64,000 bases of DNA, from positions 2,294,001 through 2,358,000 of the forward strand of contig NZ_OZ061318.1 of assembly GCF_964063345.1 (NCBI RefSeq), in the 5' to 3' direction. The stretch is from Pseudomonas lini. GTDB lineage: Bacteria > Pseudomonadota > Gammaproteobacteria > Pseudomonadales > Pseudomonadaceae. Each line of letters begins with the position of its first letter. The first letter of the stretch is position 1. A program made the translations under genes and the position numbers. The notes below the pieces were generated by a model, which searched no databases, had not been told where the DNA came from, and was given only the letters and a program-made list of their open reading frames with translations. Of this stretch, positions 30,518-41,596 are shown one piece after another.

Positions 30518-31006
30518 ATGAAACGGATTCTTCTCGGTACTCTCTTCACCGCTGTATCCATCAACGCCATGGCACAGGCGCCAGGCGGTCCGGACTGCGG
30601 TTGGGGCAACATGCTGTTCGAAGGTCAGCGTGGCACCCCGGCACACTTCCTGGCATCCACCACCAACGGCACTTCCGGTAACGCAACGTTCGGTATGACC
30701 TCCGGCACCAACGGCTGCTCGACCAATGCGTCGCTGACCTATGGCGGCAAATCCTGGATCGCCATGAATGGCATGATGAACGAGCTGTCCGAAGACATGG
30801 CTAAAGGTCAGGGCGAAGCGCTGACCACTTACGCCGTGGTACTGGGCGTGGCGCCGGAAGACCGTGCACACTTCGCCGCTGTGACTCATCAGCACTTCCA
30901 GCAGATCTTCAGCAAAGCTGACGTGACCGCTGATGACGTGCATACCAACACCCTGGCCGTGCTGAAAAGCGACCCTCGTCTGGCCAAGTACGCCACTCAA
31001 GCTTAA
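30518..31006 (+). CDS. DUF3015 family exported protein
   Basis: 162 aa with a cleavable signal peptide (MKRILLGTLFTAVSINAMAQ). The mature start APGGPDCGWGNMLFEGQ and the TSGTNGCSTNASL segment are family hallmarks with two Cys. Mature protein is predicted periplasmic or secreted. Function unknown; it forms a pair with the DUF4105 gene in pseudomonads (PA4578-PA4579 region). A strong terminator follows, so the downstream gene has its own promoter or relies on read-through. Confidence 0.87.
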   Translation: MKRILLGTLFTAVSINAMAQAPGGPDCGWGNMLFEGQRGTPAHFLASTTNGTSGNATFGMTSGTNGCSTNASLTYGGKSWIAMNGMMNELSEDMAKGQGEALTTYAVVLGVAPEDRAHFAAVTHQHFQQIFSKADVTADDVHTNTLAVLKSDPRLAKYATQA

Positions 31007-31015
31007 GCTCGACCG

Positions 31016-31048
31016 ACCCGCTCTCGTTGGGGAGCGGGTTTTATTTTT
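31016..31048 (+). terminator. Terminator of DUF3015 gene
   Basis: ACCCGCTC-TCGTTGG-GAGCGGGT stem-loop followed by a T-rich run (TTTATTTTTT), 10 bases after the stop. Confidence 0.88.
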
Positions 31049-31111
31049 TGAACCTGGCCCTTTTGGCCTGCCCCTTTGGGTCTTTGTTTCTTTCGGCTTA
31101 AGTTGCTCACT

Positions 31112-32965
31112 ATGCTCAAACGCCTTGCCTGGCTGGCGCTCTGTGTCTGCGCCCCGCTGTCCGCCGCGCCACACATCGACAATCAACGTTTGCAGCAACT
31201 GGCCAACGACCCCTTCTGGATTTCCCTGGGGCATTACGAAACCGCCAAGCTCGGTGGCTGGCGCAGCTATGTCAGCGACAAGAAATTCTTTCTCGCCCCC
31301 GATGGCAACGAACATCCCGACCGCGAACTGGCGGCGACCGTGCAGGCACTGTATGCCCCGACCAGTGCCGGCGAGCAGCATGCCCAATGCGTCTATCCGG
31401 CCCGCACCCGCTGGCTCAAGGCGCAACTTGAGCTGAGCGATCTGCCGACGCCGGACTGTGCTGAGTTCAAGCAATGGTTCAAGGATGTTTCGCCCCACAG
31501 CGCGGTGATGATTTTCCCGGCGGCCTACCTGAACAGCCCATCGTCGATGTTTGGCCACACCTTGCTGCGCATCGATCAGGCCAATGTGCAGAGCGACAAG
31601 ACGTCGCTGCTCAGCTACGCGATCAACTTCGGCGCCTACATCGAAGGTTCGGACAACAGCATTCTGTACGCCTGGAAAGGCTTGATGGGCGGTTATCCCG
31701 GGCTGTTTGCGCTGGTGCCGTATCAGGAAAAACTCTCGGAATACCGCAGCCTCGAGAACCGCGACCTGTGGGAATACCGCCTGAACCTGACCCAACAGGA
31801 AACCGAGCGCATGGTCGAGCACGTCTGGGAACTCAAGCAGATCCAGTTCGACTACTTCTTCTTCGACGAAAACTGCTCCTACCGCCTGCTTGAACTGCTT
31901 CAAGTGGCGCGGCCGAGCCTGCATTTGACCGAGCAATTCCCGTTGACGGCCATCCCCACCGACACGGTCAAAGCGGTGAAAGAAGCCGGGCTGGTGGAAT
32001 CGATCGAGTATCGCCCGTCCCGTGAGCGCGAACTGCTAAGCCGTGCCGAGCCATTAACCTCCGAAGAGCAGGAGTGGGTGCTGAAAGTCAGCGCCGATCA
32101 GAAGCAATTGCAGGACCCGGCGTTCAAGGCTCAGCCTCGCGACCGTCAGGCGTTGATCATCGATGCGGCTTATCGCCTGGAGCGTTATCGCGCCAATGGT
32201 CAGGAGCGTGACCCGCAACGGGCCCAACGCAGTTTCGAATTGCTACGCGCAATCAATCAAAACCCGCCCCCGGAGCTGAAAATTCCGCAACCTGGCTTGC
32301 CCGAGGACGGTCACGAGTCCCGCACCTGGCAGGCCGGCATCGGCACCCGGGGCGATAAAGCCTTCGGCGAATATGGCCTGCGGATGGCCTATCACGACCT
32401 CAATGACAACATGGAAAGCTTCCCCCTCGGCGCGCAAATCGAAATTCTGCAGATGAAGCTGCGTCAATACGAAGGCAATGACTGGCAGTTGCAGCAACTG
32501 GACCTGGCGACCATCCGCTCGCTGACGCCTCGCAATGAATTGTTGCAGCCGCTGTCGTGGCAAGTCACCGGCGGCCTGGAGCGCGTACCGGGCAAGCATG
32601 ATGATGAAACCCTGGTCAGCCATGTCAACGGCGGTGGCGGCGGGACCTGGCAACTGGGCGACGACATGCTCGGTTTCGCCTTGGGCACCGTGCGTGTGGA
32701 GCATAACAACGACTTCGCGGGCTTCATCGCTCCGGCGGCAGGCTTCAACAGCGGCCTGCTGTGGAAAAACCCGCTGGGCAACTTCAGCCTGGAAGCCAAG
32801 GGTGATTACTTCACCAATGGCGAAGTGCGCCGAAGTGTGAGCCTGAATCAGCAATGGGAATTGTCGCGCAATCTGGGTGTGCGCCTGAGTGCCCAGCGTG
32901 AATTCAGCCACCTGGCGTCACCCGAAAACGAAGTGATGCTTGAGGTGAAGTGGTATCACTATTGA
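31112..32965 (+). CDS. DUF4105 (Lnb N-terminal periplasmic) domain protein
   Basis: 617 aa, exported by a signal peptide (MLKRLAWLALCVCAPLSAA). The DUF4105 core holds SSMFGHTLLRID and FFFDENCSYRLLELL, with the paired His and Cys that in related NlpC/P60-like folds could be catalytic. The C-terminal third is rich in alternating hydrophobic strands ending in MLEVKWYHY with a terminal aromatic, suggesting an outer-membrane beta-barrel. That topology is inference. ATG 31112 puts the signal peptide at the N terminus. Confidence 0.85.
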   Translation: MLKRLAWLALCVCAPLSAAPHIDNQRLQQLANDPFWISLGHYETAKLGGWRSYVSDKKFFLAPDGNEHPDRELAATVQALYAPTSAGEQHAQCVYPARTRWLKAQLELSDLPTPDCAEFKQWFKDVSPHSAVMIFPAAYLNSPSSMFGHTLLRIDQANVQSDKTSLLSYAINFGAYIEGSDNSILYAWKGLMGGYPGLFALVPYQEKLSEYRSLENRDLWEYRLNLTQQETERMVEHVWELKQIQFDYFFFDENCSYRLLELLQVARPSLHLTEQFPLTAIPTDTVKAVKEAGLVESIEYRPSRERELLSRAEPLTSEEQEWVLKVSADQKQLQDPAFKAQPRDRQALIIDAAYRLERYRANGQERDPQRAQRSFELLRAINQNPPPELKIPQPGLPEDGHESRTWQAGIGTRGDKAFGEYGLRMAYHDLNDNMESFPLGAQIEILQMKLRQYEGNDWQLQQLDLATIRSLTPRNELLQPLSWQVTGGLERVPGKHDDETLVSHVNGGGGGTWQLGDDMLGFALGTVRVEHNNDFAGFIAPAAGFNSGLLWKNPLGNFSLEAKGDYFTNGEVRRSVSLNQQWELSRNLGVRLSAQREFSHLASPENEVMLEVKWYHY

Positions 32966-32974
32966 TCTGCCCCC

Positions 32975-33064
32975 TGTGGGAGCGAGCCTGCTCGCGATGA
33001 GGCCATCACATTCAACATCCATACTGCCTGTTCCACCGCCATCGCGAGCAGGCTCGCTCCCACA
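32975..33064. repeat. REPIN, GAGCCTGCTCGCGA class
   Basis: TGTGGGAGCGAGCCTGCTCG and its exact complement, 50 bases apart, after the DUF4105 gene. Same class as the element at 17148. Confidence 0.9.
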
Positions 33065-33169
33065 AGGGATCTGCGCAACCCGACAGATTAATCACAAGCC
33101 TTTCACATACACCCGACAAATCCGCTTCTAGACTTCCCTTACAGGCCGTCAATGGCCCTGGAGTCCGAG

Positions 33170-33526
33170 ATGTGGCGTTGCGTGGGTGTGTTGGGTTTTT
33201 TGGTAGTGATCACGGGGTGCCAGTCGACCCACGAGGATCTGATCGCCAAGGGCTATCCGCCGGCGTTCGCTGATGGCTTCGATGACGGTTGCAGCAGTGG
33301 CCGGCAAGCAGCCGGGGCGATCACCGGCGAGTTTCGCAAGAATGTCCCGCGTTACCTCAAGGACAAGCAATACGCCGAAGGCTGGATCGATGGCTTCCGT
33401 CAGTGCCAGGCCATGCGTGAAAACGAGGATCGTAACGAGTACAAGGACCGCCATTGGGACGAGCGCGAACGGGCCTGGCAACAAGAGAAAGACAGGGACG
33501 CCGCGCGAGCCTATCGCTCGCAATAA
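33170..33526 (+). CDS. Small lipoprotein, unknown function
   Basis: 118 aa from ATG 33170. The short signal ends in lipobox VITGC, with acylated Cys17 and Gln at +2, so outer-membrane sorting is likely. Mature part has a repeated GF/GW-DG motif (FADGFDDGCSSG, YAEGWIDGFRQC), followed by a highly charged tail (ENEDRNEYKDRHWDERERAW). It lies 70 bases before the greB-like gene. No function can be assigned. Confidence 0.78.
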   Translation: MWRCVGVLGFLVVITGCQSTHEDLIAKGYPPAFADGFDDGCSSGRQAAGAITGEFRKNVPRYLKDKQYAEGWIDGFRQCQAMRENEDRNEYKDRHWDERERAWQQEKDRDAARAYRSQ

Positions 33527-33596
33527 GTCGTTTACAGACATTCGTCGAAACTTAAAGCCTGCGACCATGGCCCAAACCCTATAACGGGAGAACAGC

Positions 33597-34091
33597 ATGA
33601 GTCGCGCCTTCGTCAATGAAGATAACGCCGCCGCGCAAGCCGATCAGCCAGTCGAACGGCAGGTCAGCGCGCAGCCCAATTACGTCACGCCAGTGGGCCT
33701 GGCGCAGCTTCAGGCGAAAGTCGCCGAACTGCAAAAACTGCTTGATGAGGAAAGCGCCAAAGGCGAACTGGCCGACAAGCAGCGCCAGGCCGACCTCGAT
33801 CGCGACTGGCGCTACTTCAAGCAGCGCCTGCAAAGTGCCCAGGTCGTTGCGCAGGCCTCCTCGGCCGATAAAGTGCAGATCGGCAACTGGGTGACCTTTG
33901 CCGATGAAGACGATCATCAGCAGCGTGTGCAATTGGTCGGAGAAGACCAGGCGGATGCCGCCCATGGCTTGATCAATTGGAGCTCGCCGCTGGGGCGGGC
34001 GTTGCTCGGAGCGCAGATGGGTGATGAAGTACTCTGGAAGCGACCGGCGGGGGATTTGGTGATTGAGGTTTTGACCATAGAGATCGGGTGA
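33597..34091 (+). CDS. GreA/GreB-family transcript cleavage factor homologue
   Basis: 164 aa. The N-terminal part forms the two-helix coiled coil (YVTPVGLAQLQAKVAELQKLL, DLDRDWRYFKQRLQSAQVV); the C-terminal part is the FKBP-like Gre domain (VQIGNWVTFADEDD, INWSSPLGRALLGAQMGDEV). Gre factors bind the RNA polymerase secondary channel and rescue stalled complexes. The tip acidic pair normally between the helices is hard to place here, so cleavage activity is uncertain; it is not the housekeeping greA. AACGGGAGAACAGC precedes the start. Confidence 0.8.
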   Translation: MSRAFVNEDNAAAQADQPVERQVSAQPNYVTPVGLAQLQAKVAELQKLLDEESAKGELADKQRQADLDRDWRYFKQRLQSAQVVAQASSADKVQIGNWVTFADEDDHQQRVQLVGEDQADAAHGLINWSSPLGRALLGAQMGDEVLWKRPAGDLVIEVLTIEIG

Positions 34092-34103
34092 ATTCGATGA
34101 CGC

Positions 34104-34197
34104 CTTCGCGGGCAAGCCCGCTCCCACAAGGGCTCTCGAACGCTCTCAAAATCCGAGCCTGAAACAGATCCCTGTGGGAGCGGGCTTGCCCGCGATA
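34104..34197. repeat. REPIN, GGCTTGCCCGCGA class, outward orientation
   Basis: Order is reversed relative to most pairs: CGCGGGCAAGCCCGCTCCCA comes first and TGTGGGAGCGGGCTTGCCCG second. Confidence 0.87.
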
Positions 34198-34225
34198 GCC
34201 ACGACTCGGTCTTCCTGAAACCCAT

Positions 34226-34256
34226 AAAAAACGGAGCCCCGAAGGCTCCGTTTTTT
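34226..34256 (-). terminator. Terminator of ettA (bidirectional)
   Basis: AAAAAACGGAGCC-CCGAA-GGCTCCGTTTTTT, 18 bases beyond the ettA stop; A- and T-runs let it work on both strands, also serving the greB-like gene. Confidence 0.92.
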
Positions 34257-34273
34257 ATCCAGCCAACCCGAAA

Positions 34274-35938
34274 TCAGGCCAGTTTCTTGTGCCGTACGCG
34301 GTGCGGCTGGGAAGCCGCTTCGCCGAGGCGTTTCTTGCGATCGGCTTCGTACTCGGTGTAGTTGCCTTCGAAGAACACCGCTTGCGAGTCGTCTTCGTAC
34401 GCCAGGATGTGAGTCGCGACGCGGTCAAGGAACCACCGATCGTGAGAGATCACAATGGCGGCGCCCGGGAAGTCCAGCAAGGCTTCTTCCAGGGAACGCA
34501 GGGTTTCAACGTCGAGGTCGTTGGACGGTTCGTCGAGCAGCAGGACGTTGCCGCCCTCTTTCAGGGTCAGGGCCAGGTGCAAGCGACCGCGCTCACCACC
34601 GGACAGGTCCTTGACGAACTTCTGCTGATCGCCGCCCTTGAAGTTGAAGCGACCCACGTAGGTGCGCGACGGGATCTCGTAGTTGCCGATGCGAATCTGA
34701 TCGGAACCCTCGGAGATCTGCTGGAACACAGTCTTGCTGCCGTCCAGGTCTTCACGGCTCTGATCGACGCACGCCAGTTGCACGGTTTCGCCGACTTCGA
34801 TGGAGCCCGAATCCGGTGTTTCCTTGCCCATCAGCATGCGGAACAGGGTCGATTTACCAGCACCGTTACCGCCGATCACGCCGACGATGGCGCCTTTAGG
34901 CATGGAGAACGACAGGTTGTCGATCAGCACGCGATCGCCGTAGCCCTTGCTGACGTTCTTGAACTCGATGACCTTGTCGCCCAGGCGCGGACCGGCCGGG
35001 ATGTAGATCTCGTTGGTTTCGCTGCGCTTCTGGAATTCCTGCGATTGCATTTCTTCGAAGCGTTGCAGACGAGCCTTGGATTTGGACTGGCGGGCCTTGG
35101 CGCCTTTGCGCACCCACTCCAGCTCTTCCTTCATGGCCTTTTCGTGAGCCGATTGCTGCTTGGATTCGGCCGCCAGACGATCGGACTTGGCTTCAAGCCA
35201 ACCCGAATAGTTGCCCTCGTACGGGATACCGGCGCCGCGGTCGAGCTCGAGGATCCAGCCAGCGACGTTGTCCAGGAAGTAACGGTCGTGCGTGATCGCA
35301 ACCACGGTGCCCGGGAAATCGTGCAGGAAGTGCTCCAGCCAGGCGACGGAATCGGCGTCCAGGTGGTTGGTTGGTTCGTCGAGCAGCAGCATGTCTGGTG
35401 CTGACAGCAGCAGGCGGCACAGGGCCACACGACGCTTTTCACCACCGGACAGGAATTCGACCTTGGCATCCCACGCTGGCAGACGCAGCGCATCGGCGGC
35501 GACTTCCAGTTGGCGATCCAGGTTGTGACCGTCGCTGGCTTGCAGGATGGATTCAAGCTTGGCCTGTTCAGCGGCCAGTTTGTCAAAGTCTGCATCCGGT
35601 TCAGCGTAGGCCGCGTAAACCTCGTCCAGGCGCGCCTGAGCGTCCTTGATCACGCTGACCGCTTCCTCGACCACTTCACGAACGGTTTTGGTCGGGTCCA
35701 GGATCGGTTCTTGCGGCAGGTAGCCAATGTTCAGGTCCGGCATCGGACGGGCTTCACCGTCGAACTCGGTATCGACGCCAGCCATGATTTTCAGCAGCGT
35801 GGACTTACCCGAACCGTTGAGACCGAGTACGCCGATTTTGGCGCCAGGGAAGAACGACAGCGAAATGTTTTTCAGGATTTCCCGCTTCGGCGGAACAACT
35901 TTGCCCAGCCGATGCATGGTGAAGACGTATTGAGCCAT
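34274..35938 (-). CDS. ettA: EttA, energy-dependent translational throttle (ABC-F)
   Basis: ABC-F ATPase of 554 aa that binds the ribosomal E site and gates entry into elongation according to ATP/ADP ratio. Two ABC domains: Walker A GLNGSGKST with LSGGEKRRV and LLLDEPTNHLD, then GGNGAGKST with LSGGERGRL and LLLDEPSNDLD. The linker between them is the P-site tRNA interaction motif, rich in Arg/Lys (RKGAKARQSKSKARLQRFEEM). No membrane part, as expected for ABC-F. Matches PA4595 in place. Confidence 0.96.
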   Translation of the reverse strand: MAQYVFTMHRLGKVVPPKREILKNISLSFFPGAKIGVLGLNGSGKSTLLKIMAGVDTEFDGEARPMPDLNIGYLPQEPILDPTKTVREVVEEAVSVIKDAQARLDEVYAAYAEPDADFDKLAAEQAKLESILQASDGHNLDRQLEVAADALRLPAWDAKVEFLSGGEKRRVALCRLLLSAPDMLLLDEPTNHLDADSVAWLEHFLHDFPGTVVAITHDRYFLDNVAGWILELDRGAGIPYEGNYSGWLEAKSDRLAAESKQQSAHEKAMKEELEWVRKGAKARQSKSKARLQRFEEMQSQEFQKRSETNEIYIPAGPRLGDKVIEFKNVSKGYGDRVLIDNLSFSMPKGAIVGVIGGNGAGKSTLFRMLMGKETPDSGSIEVGETVQLACVDQSREDLDGSKTVFQQISEGSDQIRIGNYEIPSRTYVGRFNFKGGDQQKFVKDLSGGERGRLHLALTLKEGGNVLLLDEPSNDLDVETLRSLEEALLDFPGAAIVISHDRWFLDRVATHILAYEDDSQAVFFEGNYTEYEADRKKRLGEAASQPHRVRHKKLA

Positions 35939-36221
35939 GGAGAACCTTGGGTCAGTGACTGATGAATGATTGGAGCGCAGGCGATGCCCGGCCAGGCCAT
36001 GCGCGTCGTTCGTTTGATGGGTATCAAAGCGTGCGCGCTGAAAAAACCTTTCTAGGAGCTGGAACGCTCCCGCGTAACCGGCAAAGCTACCTTATTGATA
36101 GAAGGCAGTCCAGCCGAGTGGGGCTGGCACTTCGCCAGAACTCAAGGCATGCTAGCCGCCCTTCGGGCGTCCGGCTTATAGTGCACGTCGCGCCAGTCCA
36201 GCCAAACCGCAGGATTACAGT

Positions 36222-39200
36222 TTGTCTAATGTCTCTCCGCCATCGTCCATGAGCGCACTCAATCCTGCGACCGGCTCGCCCCTGCGCGGAACCTTGAAGG
36301 GCGCGCTGGCGACCCTCGTGCTGTTGCTGCTCGCACTGCTGTTCTGGCAGCTGCTGGATCAGCTTGGCGAAACCCAGAAAAACCAGCGCCAATACACCAT
36401 CGACTATTCCGCCGATCTGGCTGCGCAAGTCAGCCTCAACATGGCACTCAATGCCCAGATTGCCCTTAATCTGCTACCGATCATCGAACAACCGCAAAGC
36501 CCCGACGAACAGCAGGCATTGCTGCACAAGCTGCAACAATCGCTGCCCGACCTGCGAAGTCTGGCGCTGCTCAGTCCCACCGGAAAAATCCTCAGCGACA
36601 GTGCCACCGACAGACCAGACGCCAATTACCTGAGCGAACTGGTTCAGCGCAGCCACGCTCAGGCCCACTATTTCAGCAATGCCGACGACGGTTCGGCGGT
36701 GTACCTGCTCCTGCATCAGGCCAGTGGCAGTACCCGCGGCTATTGGGTCCTGCGCCTGACACCAACGTTTTTCTCCTCACTGACCAAACAAGGCGACGTC
36801 GGCATTCGCCCCCAATGGCTGGTGGAAAACCGCATTAATCATCAGATCATCAGCCGAGATGACGCGCAGCCTTCAGCCAAACCGGCCGTGCTGACATCTG
36901 ATGAGCTGGCCAACAGCGTCCTGACAATCCCTTTGAGCAGCAGCGATTGGCAACTGCGCGGGGTGTTCGACCGGCAACGGGTGATCGAACAACTGCTGCC
37001 GACGTTCATTGGCAAATGCCTGCTGGGCCTGGCCCTCTCCTTGTTGCCATTCATCGCGCTGCTGAACATTCGTCGCCGTCAACGTCAATTGCACGAGGGC
37101 CGTCGACGCTATCAGGACATTTTCGAAGGCACTGGCGTTGCACTGTGCGTGCTCGATCTGTCCGGGCTCAAAAGTGTCTTCGACAGGGCTCAACTCAACA
37201 GTAGCGAGCAGTTGAAAGCCTGGCTCGAGACACCGGAGCAACGCCAGCAACTGCTGCAGGAACTGCGCATTACCGAGGTCAACCAAGTCGCCCTGCAACT
37301 GCTCAACGTCAATTCCTGCGATCAAGCCTGGAAACTGCTGATCGACGGCAGCCCACTGGACTGCACGGCCATCGGCAATCAAGTGCTCGATGCGGTGCTC
37401 CACCAGCAGAAACAGCTTGAGCTGGAAATCAAGCTTCAGGACGCCAATGGCCGCGACCAGCATTTTTGGCTGGTGCTGCGCCTGCCGGAAGATCAGACCG
37501 ACTATAAAGCGGTGATTTTGAGCATCAGTGACATCACCAGCCGCAAGCTTGTCGAGCTGTCGCTGCTGGAGCGTGAAGGGTTCTGGTCCGACGTGGTGCG
37601 CACCGTGCCGGATCATCTGTATGTGCAGGATGTGGTCAGCCAGCGGATGATCTTCAGCAACCATCACCTGGGGCAAACACTGGGTTACAACCGCACCGAA
37701 CTGCACCAGATGGGCGAGTATTTCTGGGAAATCCTGCTGCATCCCGAAGACGCCGATTACTACCACCGCTCGCGCCAGTCCCAGCGTCACGCGGGTTACA
37801 CCCAATTGCTGCAATGCCAGCTGCGTTTTCGCCATCGCGATGGCAAATGGCGGCGTTTCGATATTCGCGAACAGGCTCTGGCGCGGGACAAGCACGATCA
37901 AGTCACCCGCATCATCGGCGTGGCCAAGGACATCACCGACCAGATCGAAGCCAGCGAGTCCCTGCGCGACAGCGAGCAGCGCTACCGGATGCTCGCCGAA
38001 AGCATCAGCGACGTGATTTTCTCCACCGACAGCAAGATGTCGCTCAATTACGTCAGCCCCTCGGTGCAGGCCGTGCTGGGCTTCGACGCCGACTGGATAT
38101 TCCAGAACGGCTGGCAATCGACCATCGCCAATCCGCAACAACTGACCGGCATCTACAGCCTGATGGACCGGGTCAGCAAAGCGCTGGATAAACCCGAACA
38201 ACTGGCGCTGCTGCGCAGTCAGGTGCAAACCCAGCTGTTTCTGTTCGACTGCCTGCGGGCCGACGGGCGCAAGATTCCCATCGAGTTGCGTCTGGTGCTG
38301 GTCTGGGACGAACACGGTGCCTTCGAAGGCGTGCTCGGGGTCGGTCGCGACATCAGTCAGCAACGCCGGGCCGAGAAAGACTTGCGCATGGCGGCCACGG
38401 TATTCGAGCACTCGACCTCGGCGATTCTGATCACTGACCCGGCCGGCTACATCGTCCAGGCCAACGAGGCTTTCAGTCGCGTCAGCGGCTATGCGGTGGC
38501 CCAGGTCCTCGACCAGTTACCGAACATGCTCACTGTCGATGAGCAGCAGGAAGCCCACCTGCGCTATGTGCTCAAGCAATTGCATCAGCACAGCACCTGG
38601 GAAGGCGAAGTCTGGCTCAAACGACGCAGTGGCGAGCATTACCCGGCCTGGGTCGGGATTACCGCGGTGCTCGACGACGAAGGCGATCTGGCCAGCTACG
38701 TGTGTTTCTTCAGCGATATCAGCGAACGCAAGGCCAGTGAGCAACGGATTCACCGTCTCGCCTATTACGACGCCCTGACCCACCTGCCGAACCGCACGCT
38801 GTTCCAGGATCGCCTGCACACCGCGCTGCAATCGGCTGAGCGACAGAAGTCCTGGGTGGTGCTGATGTTCCTCGACCTGGACCGTTTCAAGCCGATCAAC
38901 GACTCTCTGGGCCATGCCGCCGGCGACCGCATGCTCAAGGAAATGGCCACGCGCCTGCTCGGTTGCGTCGACGATGACGACACCGTGGCGCGCATGGGCG
39001 GTGATGAGTTCACTTTGCTGCTGCAACCGCGGGCCAGCCGGGAGATCGCGCTGAACCGGGCGATTCATGTGGCCGAACAGATCCTCGCCAGCCTGGTGAA
39101 ACCGTTCGTGCTGGAAGGTCGCGAGTTCTTTGTCACCGCCAGTATCGGCATCGCCCTGAGCCCTCAGGACGGCAGTGAACTCAGTCAGCTGATGAAGAAC

Positions 39201-40070
39201 GCCGACACCGCGATGTACCACGCCAAGGAACGCGGCAAGAACAACTTCCAGTTCTATCAGGCCGACATGAACGCCAGTGCCCTGGAGCGTCTGGAACTGG
39301 AAAGCGACTTGCGTCATGCCCTGGAGCAAAACGAATTCGTGCTGTACTACCAGCCGCAATTCAGCGGCGACGGCAAACGCCTGACCGGCGCCGAAGCCCT
39401 GCTGCGCTGGCGCCACCCACGACGCGGCCTGGTGCCGCCGGGGGATTTCATTCCGGTGCTCGAGGAGCTCGGGTTGGTGGTGGATGTCGGCGACTGGGTC
39501 ATCAGCGAAGCCTGCCGTCAGCTCAAGACCTGGCACCAGGCCAAGGTGCGAGTGCCGAAGGTTTCGGTGAACATTTCGGCCCGGCAGTTCTCCGACGGGC
39601 AACTGGGCACGCGGATCGCCAACATTCTCAAGGAAACCGGCCTGCCGCCAGCGTGCCTGGAGCTGGAATTGACCGAAAGTATCCTGATGCGCGAAGTCAG
39701 CGAGGCGATGCAGATCCTCGCCGGGTTGAAGAATCTGGGCCTGAGCATTGCTGTGGATGACTTCGGCACCGGTTATTCATCGCTCAATTACCTCAAGCAA
39801 TTCCCGATCGACGTGCTGAAAATCGACCGCACCTTCGTCGATGGCTTGCCCTCGGGTGAACAGGATGCGCAAATTGCCCGGGCGATCATCGCCATGGCCC
39901 ACAGCCTCAATCTGGCGGTGATCGCCGAAGGCGTGGAAACCCACGAGCAGCTCGACTTCCTGCGTGAGCATGGTTGCGATGAGGTTCAGGGGTATCTGTT
40001 CGGTCGTCCGATGCCGGCGAGTCGGTTTGAGGCGCAGTTCAGCAATGATGCGTTGTTCATGTTCGACTGA
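36222..40070 (+). CDS. morA: MorA-like membrane GGDEF-EAL c-di-GMP protein
   Basis: Dual-domain c-di-GMP enzyme of 1282 aa, placed before glyA as morA is in PAO1. Layout: transmembrane helix near 24-46, periplasmic sensor, second helix near 257-282, several PAS domains (starts near 291, 448, 586 and 724), GGDEF at 926-930 and EAL at 1058-1060. The GGDEF motif is intact but the RxxD inhibitory site reads DDDD. The EAL domain keeps [21 protein letters not shown] and KIDRTF, so phosphodiesterase activity is likely. Start: TTG at 36222 with AGGATTACAG upstream; the ATG at 36249 has no ribosome site. MorA is known to control motility and biofilm. Confidence 0.88.
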   Translation: MSNVSPPSSMSALNPATGSPLRGTLKGALATLVLLLLALLFWQLLDQLGETQKNQRQYTIDYSADLAAQVSLNMALNAQIALNLLPIIEQPQSPDEQQALLHKLQQSLPDLRSLALLSPTGKILSDSATDRPDANYLSELVQRSHAQAHYFSNADDGSAVYLLLHQASGSTRGYWVLRLTPTFFSSLTKQGDVGIRPQWLVENRINHQIISRDDAQPSAKPAVLTSDELANSVLTIPLSSSDWQLRGVFDRQRVIEQLLPTFIGKCLLGLALSLLPFIALLNIRRRQRQLHEGRRRYQDIFEGTGVALCVLDLSGLKSVFDRAQLNSSEQLKAWLETPEQRQQLLQELRITEVNQVALQLLNVNSCDQAWKLLIDGSPLDCTAIGNQVLDAVLHQQKQLELEIKLQDANGRDQHFWLVLRLPEDQTDYKAVILSISDITSRKLVELSLLEREGFWSDVVRTVPDHLYVQDVVSQRMIFSNHHLGQTLGYNRTELHQMGEYFWEILLHPEDADYYHRSRQSQRHAGYTQLLQCQLRFRHRDGKWRRFDIREQALARDKHDQVTRIIGVAKDITDQIEASESLRDSEQRYRMLAESISDVIFSTDSKMSLNYVSPSVQAVLGFDADWIFQNGWQSTIANPQQLTGIYSLMDRVSKALDKPEQLALLRSQVQTQLFLFDCLRADGRKIPIELRLVLVWDEHGAFEGVLGVGRDISQQRRAEKDLRMAATVFEHSTSAILITDPAGYIVQANEAFSRVSGYAVAQVLDQLPNMLTVDEQQEAHLRYVLKQLHQHSTWEGEVWLKRRSGEHYPAWVGITAVLDDEGDLASYVCFFSDISERKASEQRIHRLAYYDALTHLPNRTLFQDRLHTALQSAERQKSWVVLMFLDLDRFKPINDSLGHAAGDRMLKEMATRLLGCVDDDDTVARMGGDEFTLLLQPRASREIALNRAIHVAEQILASLVKPFVLEGREFFVTASIGIALSPQDGSELSQLMKNADTAMYHAKERGKNNFQFYQADMNASALERLELESDLRHALEQNEFVLYYQPQFSGDGKRLTGAEALLRWRHPRRGLVPPGDFIPVLEELGLVVDVGDWVISEACRQLKTWHQAKVRVPKVSVNISARQFSDGQLGTRIANILKETGLPPACLELELTESILMREVSEAMQILAGLKNLGLSIAVDDFGTGYSSLNYLKQFPIDVLKIDRTFVDGLPSGEQDAQIARAIIAMAHSLNLAVIAEGVETHEQLDFLREHGCDEVQGYLFGRPMPASRFEAQFSNDALFMFD

Positions 40071-40093
40071 AGCTATGTGGTGAGGCTGCTGGC

Positions 40094-40191
40094 CTCATCG
40101 CGGGCAAGCCCGCTCCCACAGGGATTTGCGAATAATCAGATATTTTTGGCTGACACCGACTCTTGTGGGAGCTGGCTTGCCTGCGATGAGG
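40094..40191. repeat. REPIN, mixed class, outward orientation
   Basis: CGCGGGCAAGCCCGCTCCCA then TGTGGGAGCTGGCTTGCCTG; like the element at 34104 the pair points outward. It lies between morA and glyA. Confidence 0.82.
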
Positions 40192-40318
40192 CCCGTACAG
40201 GCACCGCATATCTGGTCATGAAGCCCACTTGTCTGCGACATGATGTCCTTTCATATGCCATCTAAAACCCATTGGGTTAGAATGCCCCCCTTTTCTGCCC
40301 CGATCCTTGAGGACCGCC

Positions 40319-41572
40319 ATGTTCAGCCGTGATTTGACTATTGCCAAGTACGACGCCGACCTTTTTGCCGCCATGGAGCAAGAAGCTCAGCGCCAGGAAG
40401 AACACATCGAGCTGATCGCTTCGGAAAACTACACCAGCCCTGCGGTGATGGAAGCTCAAGGCTCGGTACTGACCAACAAGTACGCCGAAGGCTACCCGGG
40501 CAAGCGCTACTACGGTGGTTGCGAGTTCGTCGACGTGGTTGAGCAACTGGCCATCGACCGCGCCAAAGAACTGTTCGGCGCCGATTATGCCAACGTTCAG
40601 CCACACGCCGGTTCGCAAGCCAACAGCGCCGTTTACCTGGCCCTGCTGCAAGCGGGCGACACCATCCTGGGCATGAGCCTGGCGCACGGCGGTCACCTGA
40701 CCCACGGTGCCAGCGTTTCGTCCTCCGGCAAGTTGTACAACGCTGTTCAGTACGGCATCGACGCCAACGGCCTGATCGACTACGACGAAGTCGAGCGTCT
40801 GGCGGTTGAGCACAAGCCAAAAATGATCGTGGCCGGTTTCTCTGCTTACTCGCAGATCCTCGACTTCCCGCGCTTTCGCGCTATCGCTGACAAAGTTGGC
40901 GCCTACCTGTTCGTCGACATGGCTCACGTGGCCGGTCTGGTCGCCGCTGGCGTCTACCCGAACCCGGTTCCATTCGCTGACGTCGTGACCACCACCACGC
41001 ACAAGACCCTGCGCGGTCCACGTGGCGGCCTGATCCTGGCTCGCGCCAATGCCGACATCGAGAAGAAGCTGAACTCCGCGGTATTCCCGGGCGCCCAAGG
41101 CGGCCCACTGGAGCACGTGATCGCTGCCAAGGCGATCTGCTTCAAGGAAGCGCTGCAGCCTGAGTTCAAGACCTACCAGCAACAAGTGGTGAAAAACGCC
41201 CAGGCCATGGCCGGCGTATTCATCGAGCGCGGTTTCGACGTGGTGTCGGGCGGTACTCAGAACCACCTGTTCCTGCTGTCGCTGATCAAGCAGGAAATCT
41301 CCGGTAAAGACGCCGACGCCGCACTGGGCAAAGCGTTCATCACCGTGAACAAGAACTCGGTACCGAACGATCCACGCTCCCCGTTCGTCACCTCCGGTCT
41401 GCGTTTCGGTACTCCGGCTGTGACCACTCGCGGCTTCAAGGAAGCAGAGTGCAAAGAACTGGCCGGCTGGATCTGCGACATCCTGGCGGATCTCTCCAAC
41501 GAAGCGGTGATCGACGCCGTTCGTGAGAAGGTCAAAGCCATCTGCAAGAAACTGCCGGTATACGGCGCTTAA
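40319..41572 (+). CDS. glyA: Serine hydroxymethyltransferase
   Basis: PLP enzyme that interconverts serine and glycine and loads C1 units on tetrahydrofolate. 417 aa from ATG 40319 ([10 protein letters not shown]), with CTTGAGGACC just upstream. The PLP Lys is in [23 protein letters not shown] is the substrate segment. PAO1 has several glyA copies; this is the one beside morA (PA4602). A terminator follows. Confidence 0.97.
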   Translation: MFSRDLTIAKYDADLFAAMEQEAQRQEEHIELIASENYTSPAVMEAQGSVLTNKYAEGYPGKRYYGGCEFVDVVEQLAIDRAKELFGADYANVQPHAGSQANSAVYLALLQAGDTILGMSLAHGGHLTHGASVSSSGKLYNAVQYGIDANGLIDYDEVERLAVEHKPKMIVAGFSAYSQILDFPRFRAIADKVGAYLFVDMAHVAGLVAAGVYPNPVPFADVVTTTTHKTLRGPRGGLILARANADIEKKLNSAVFPGAQGGPLEHVIAAKAICFKEALQPEFKTYQQQVVKNAQAMAGVFIERGFDVVSGGTQNHLFLLSLIKQEISGKDADAALGKAFITVNKNSVPNDPRSPFVTSGLRFGTPAVTTRGFKEAECKELAGWICDILADLSNEAVIDAVREKVKAICKKLPVYGA

Positions 41573-41596
41573 TCAGCCCGCTAAACCGCAGCAATG

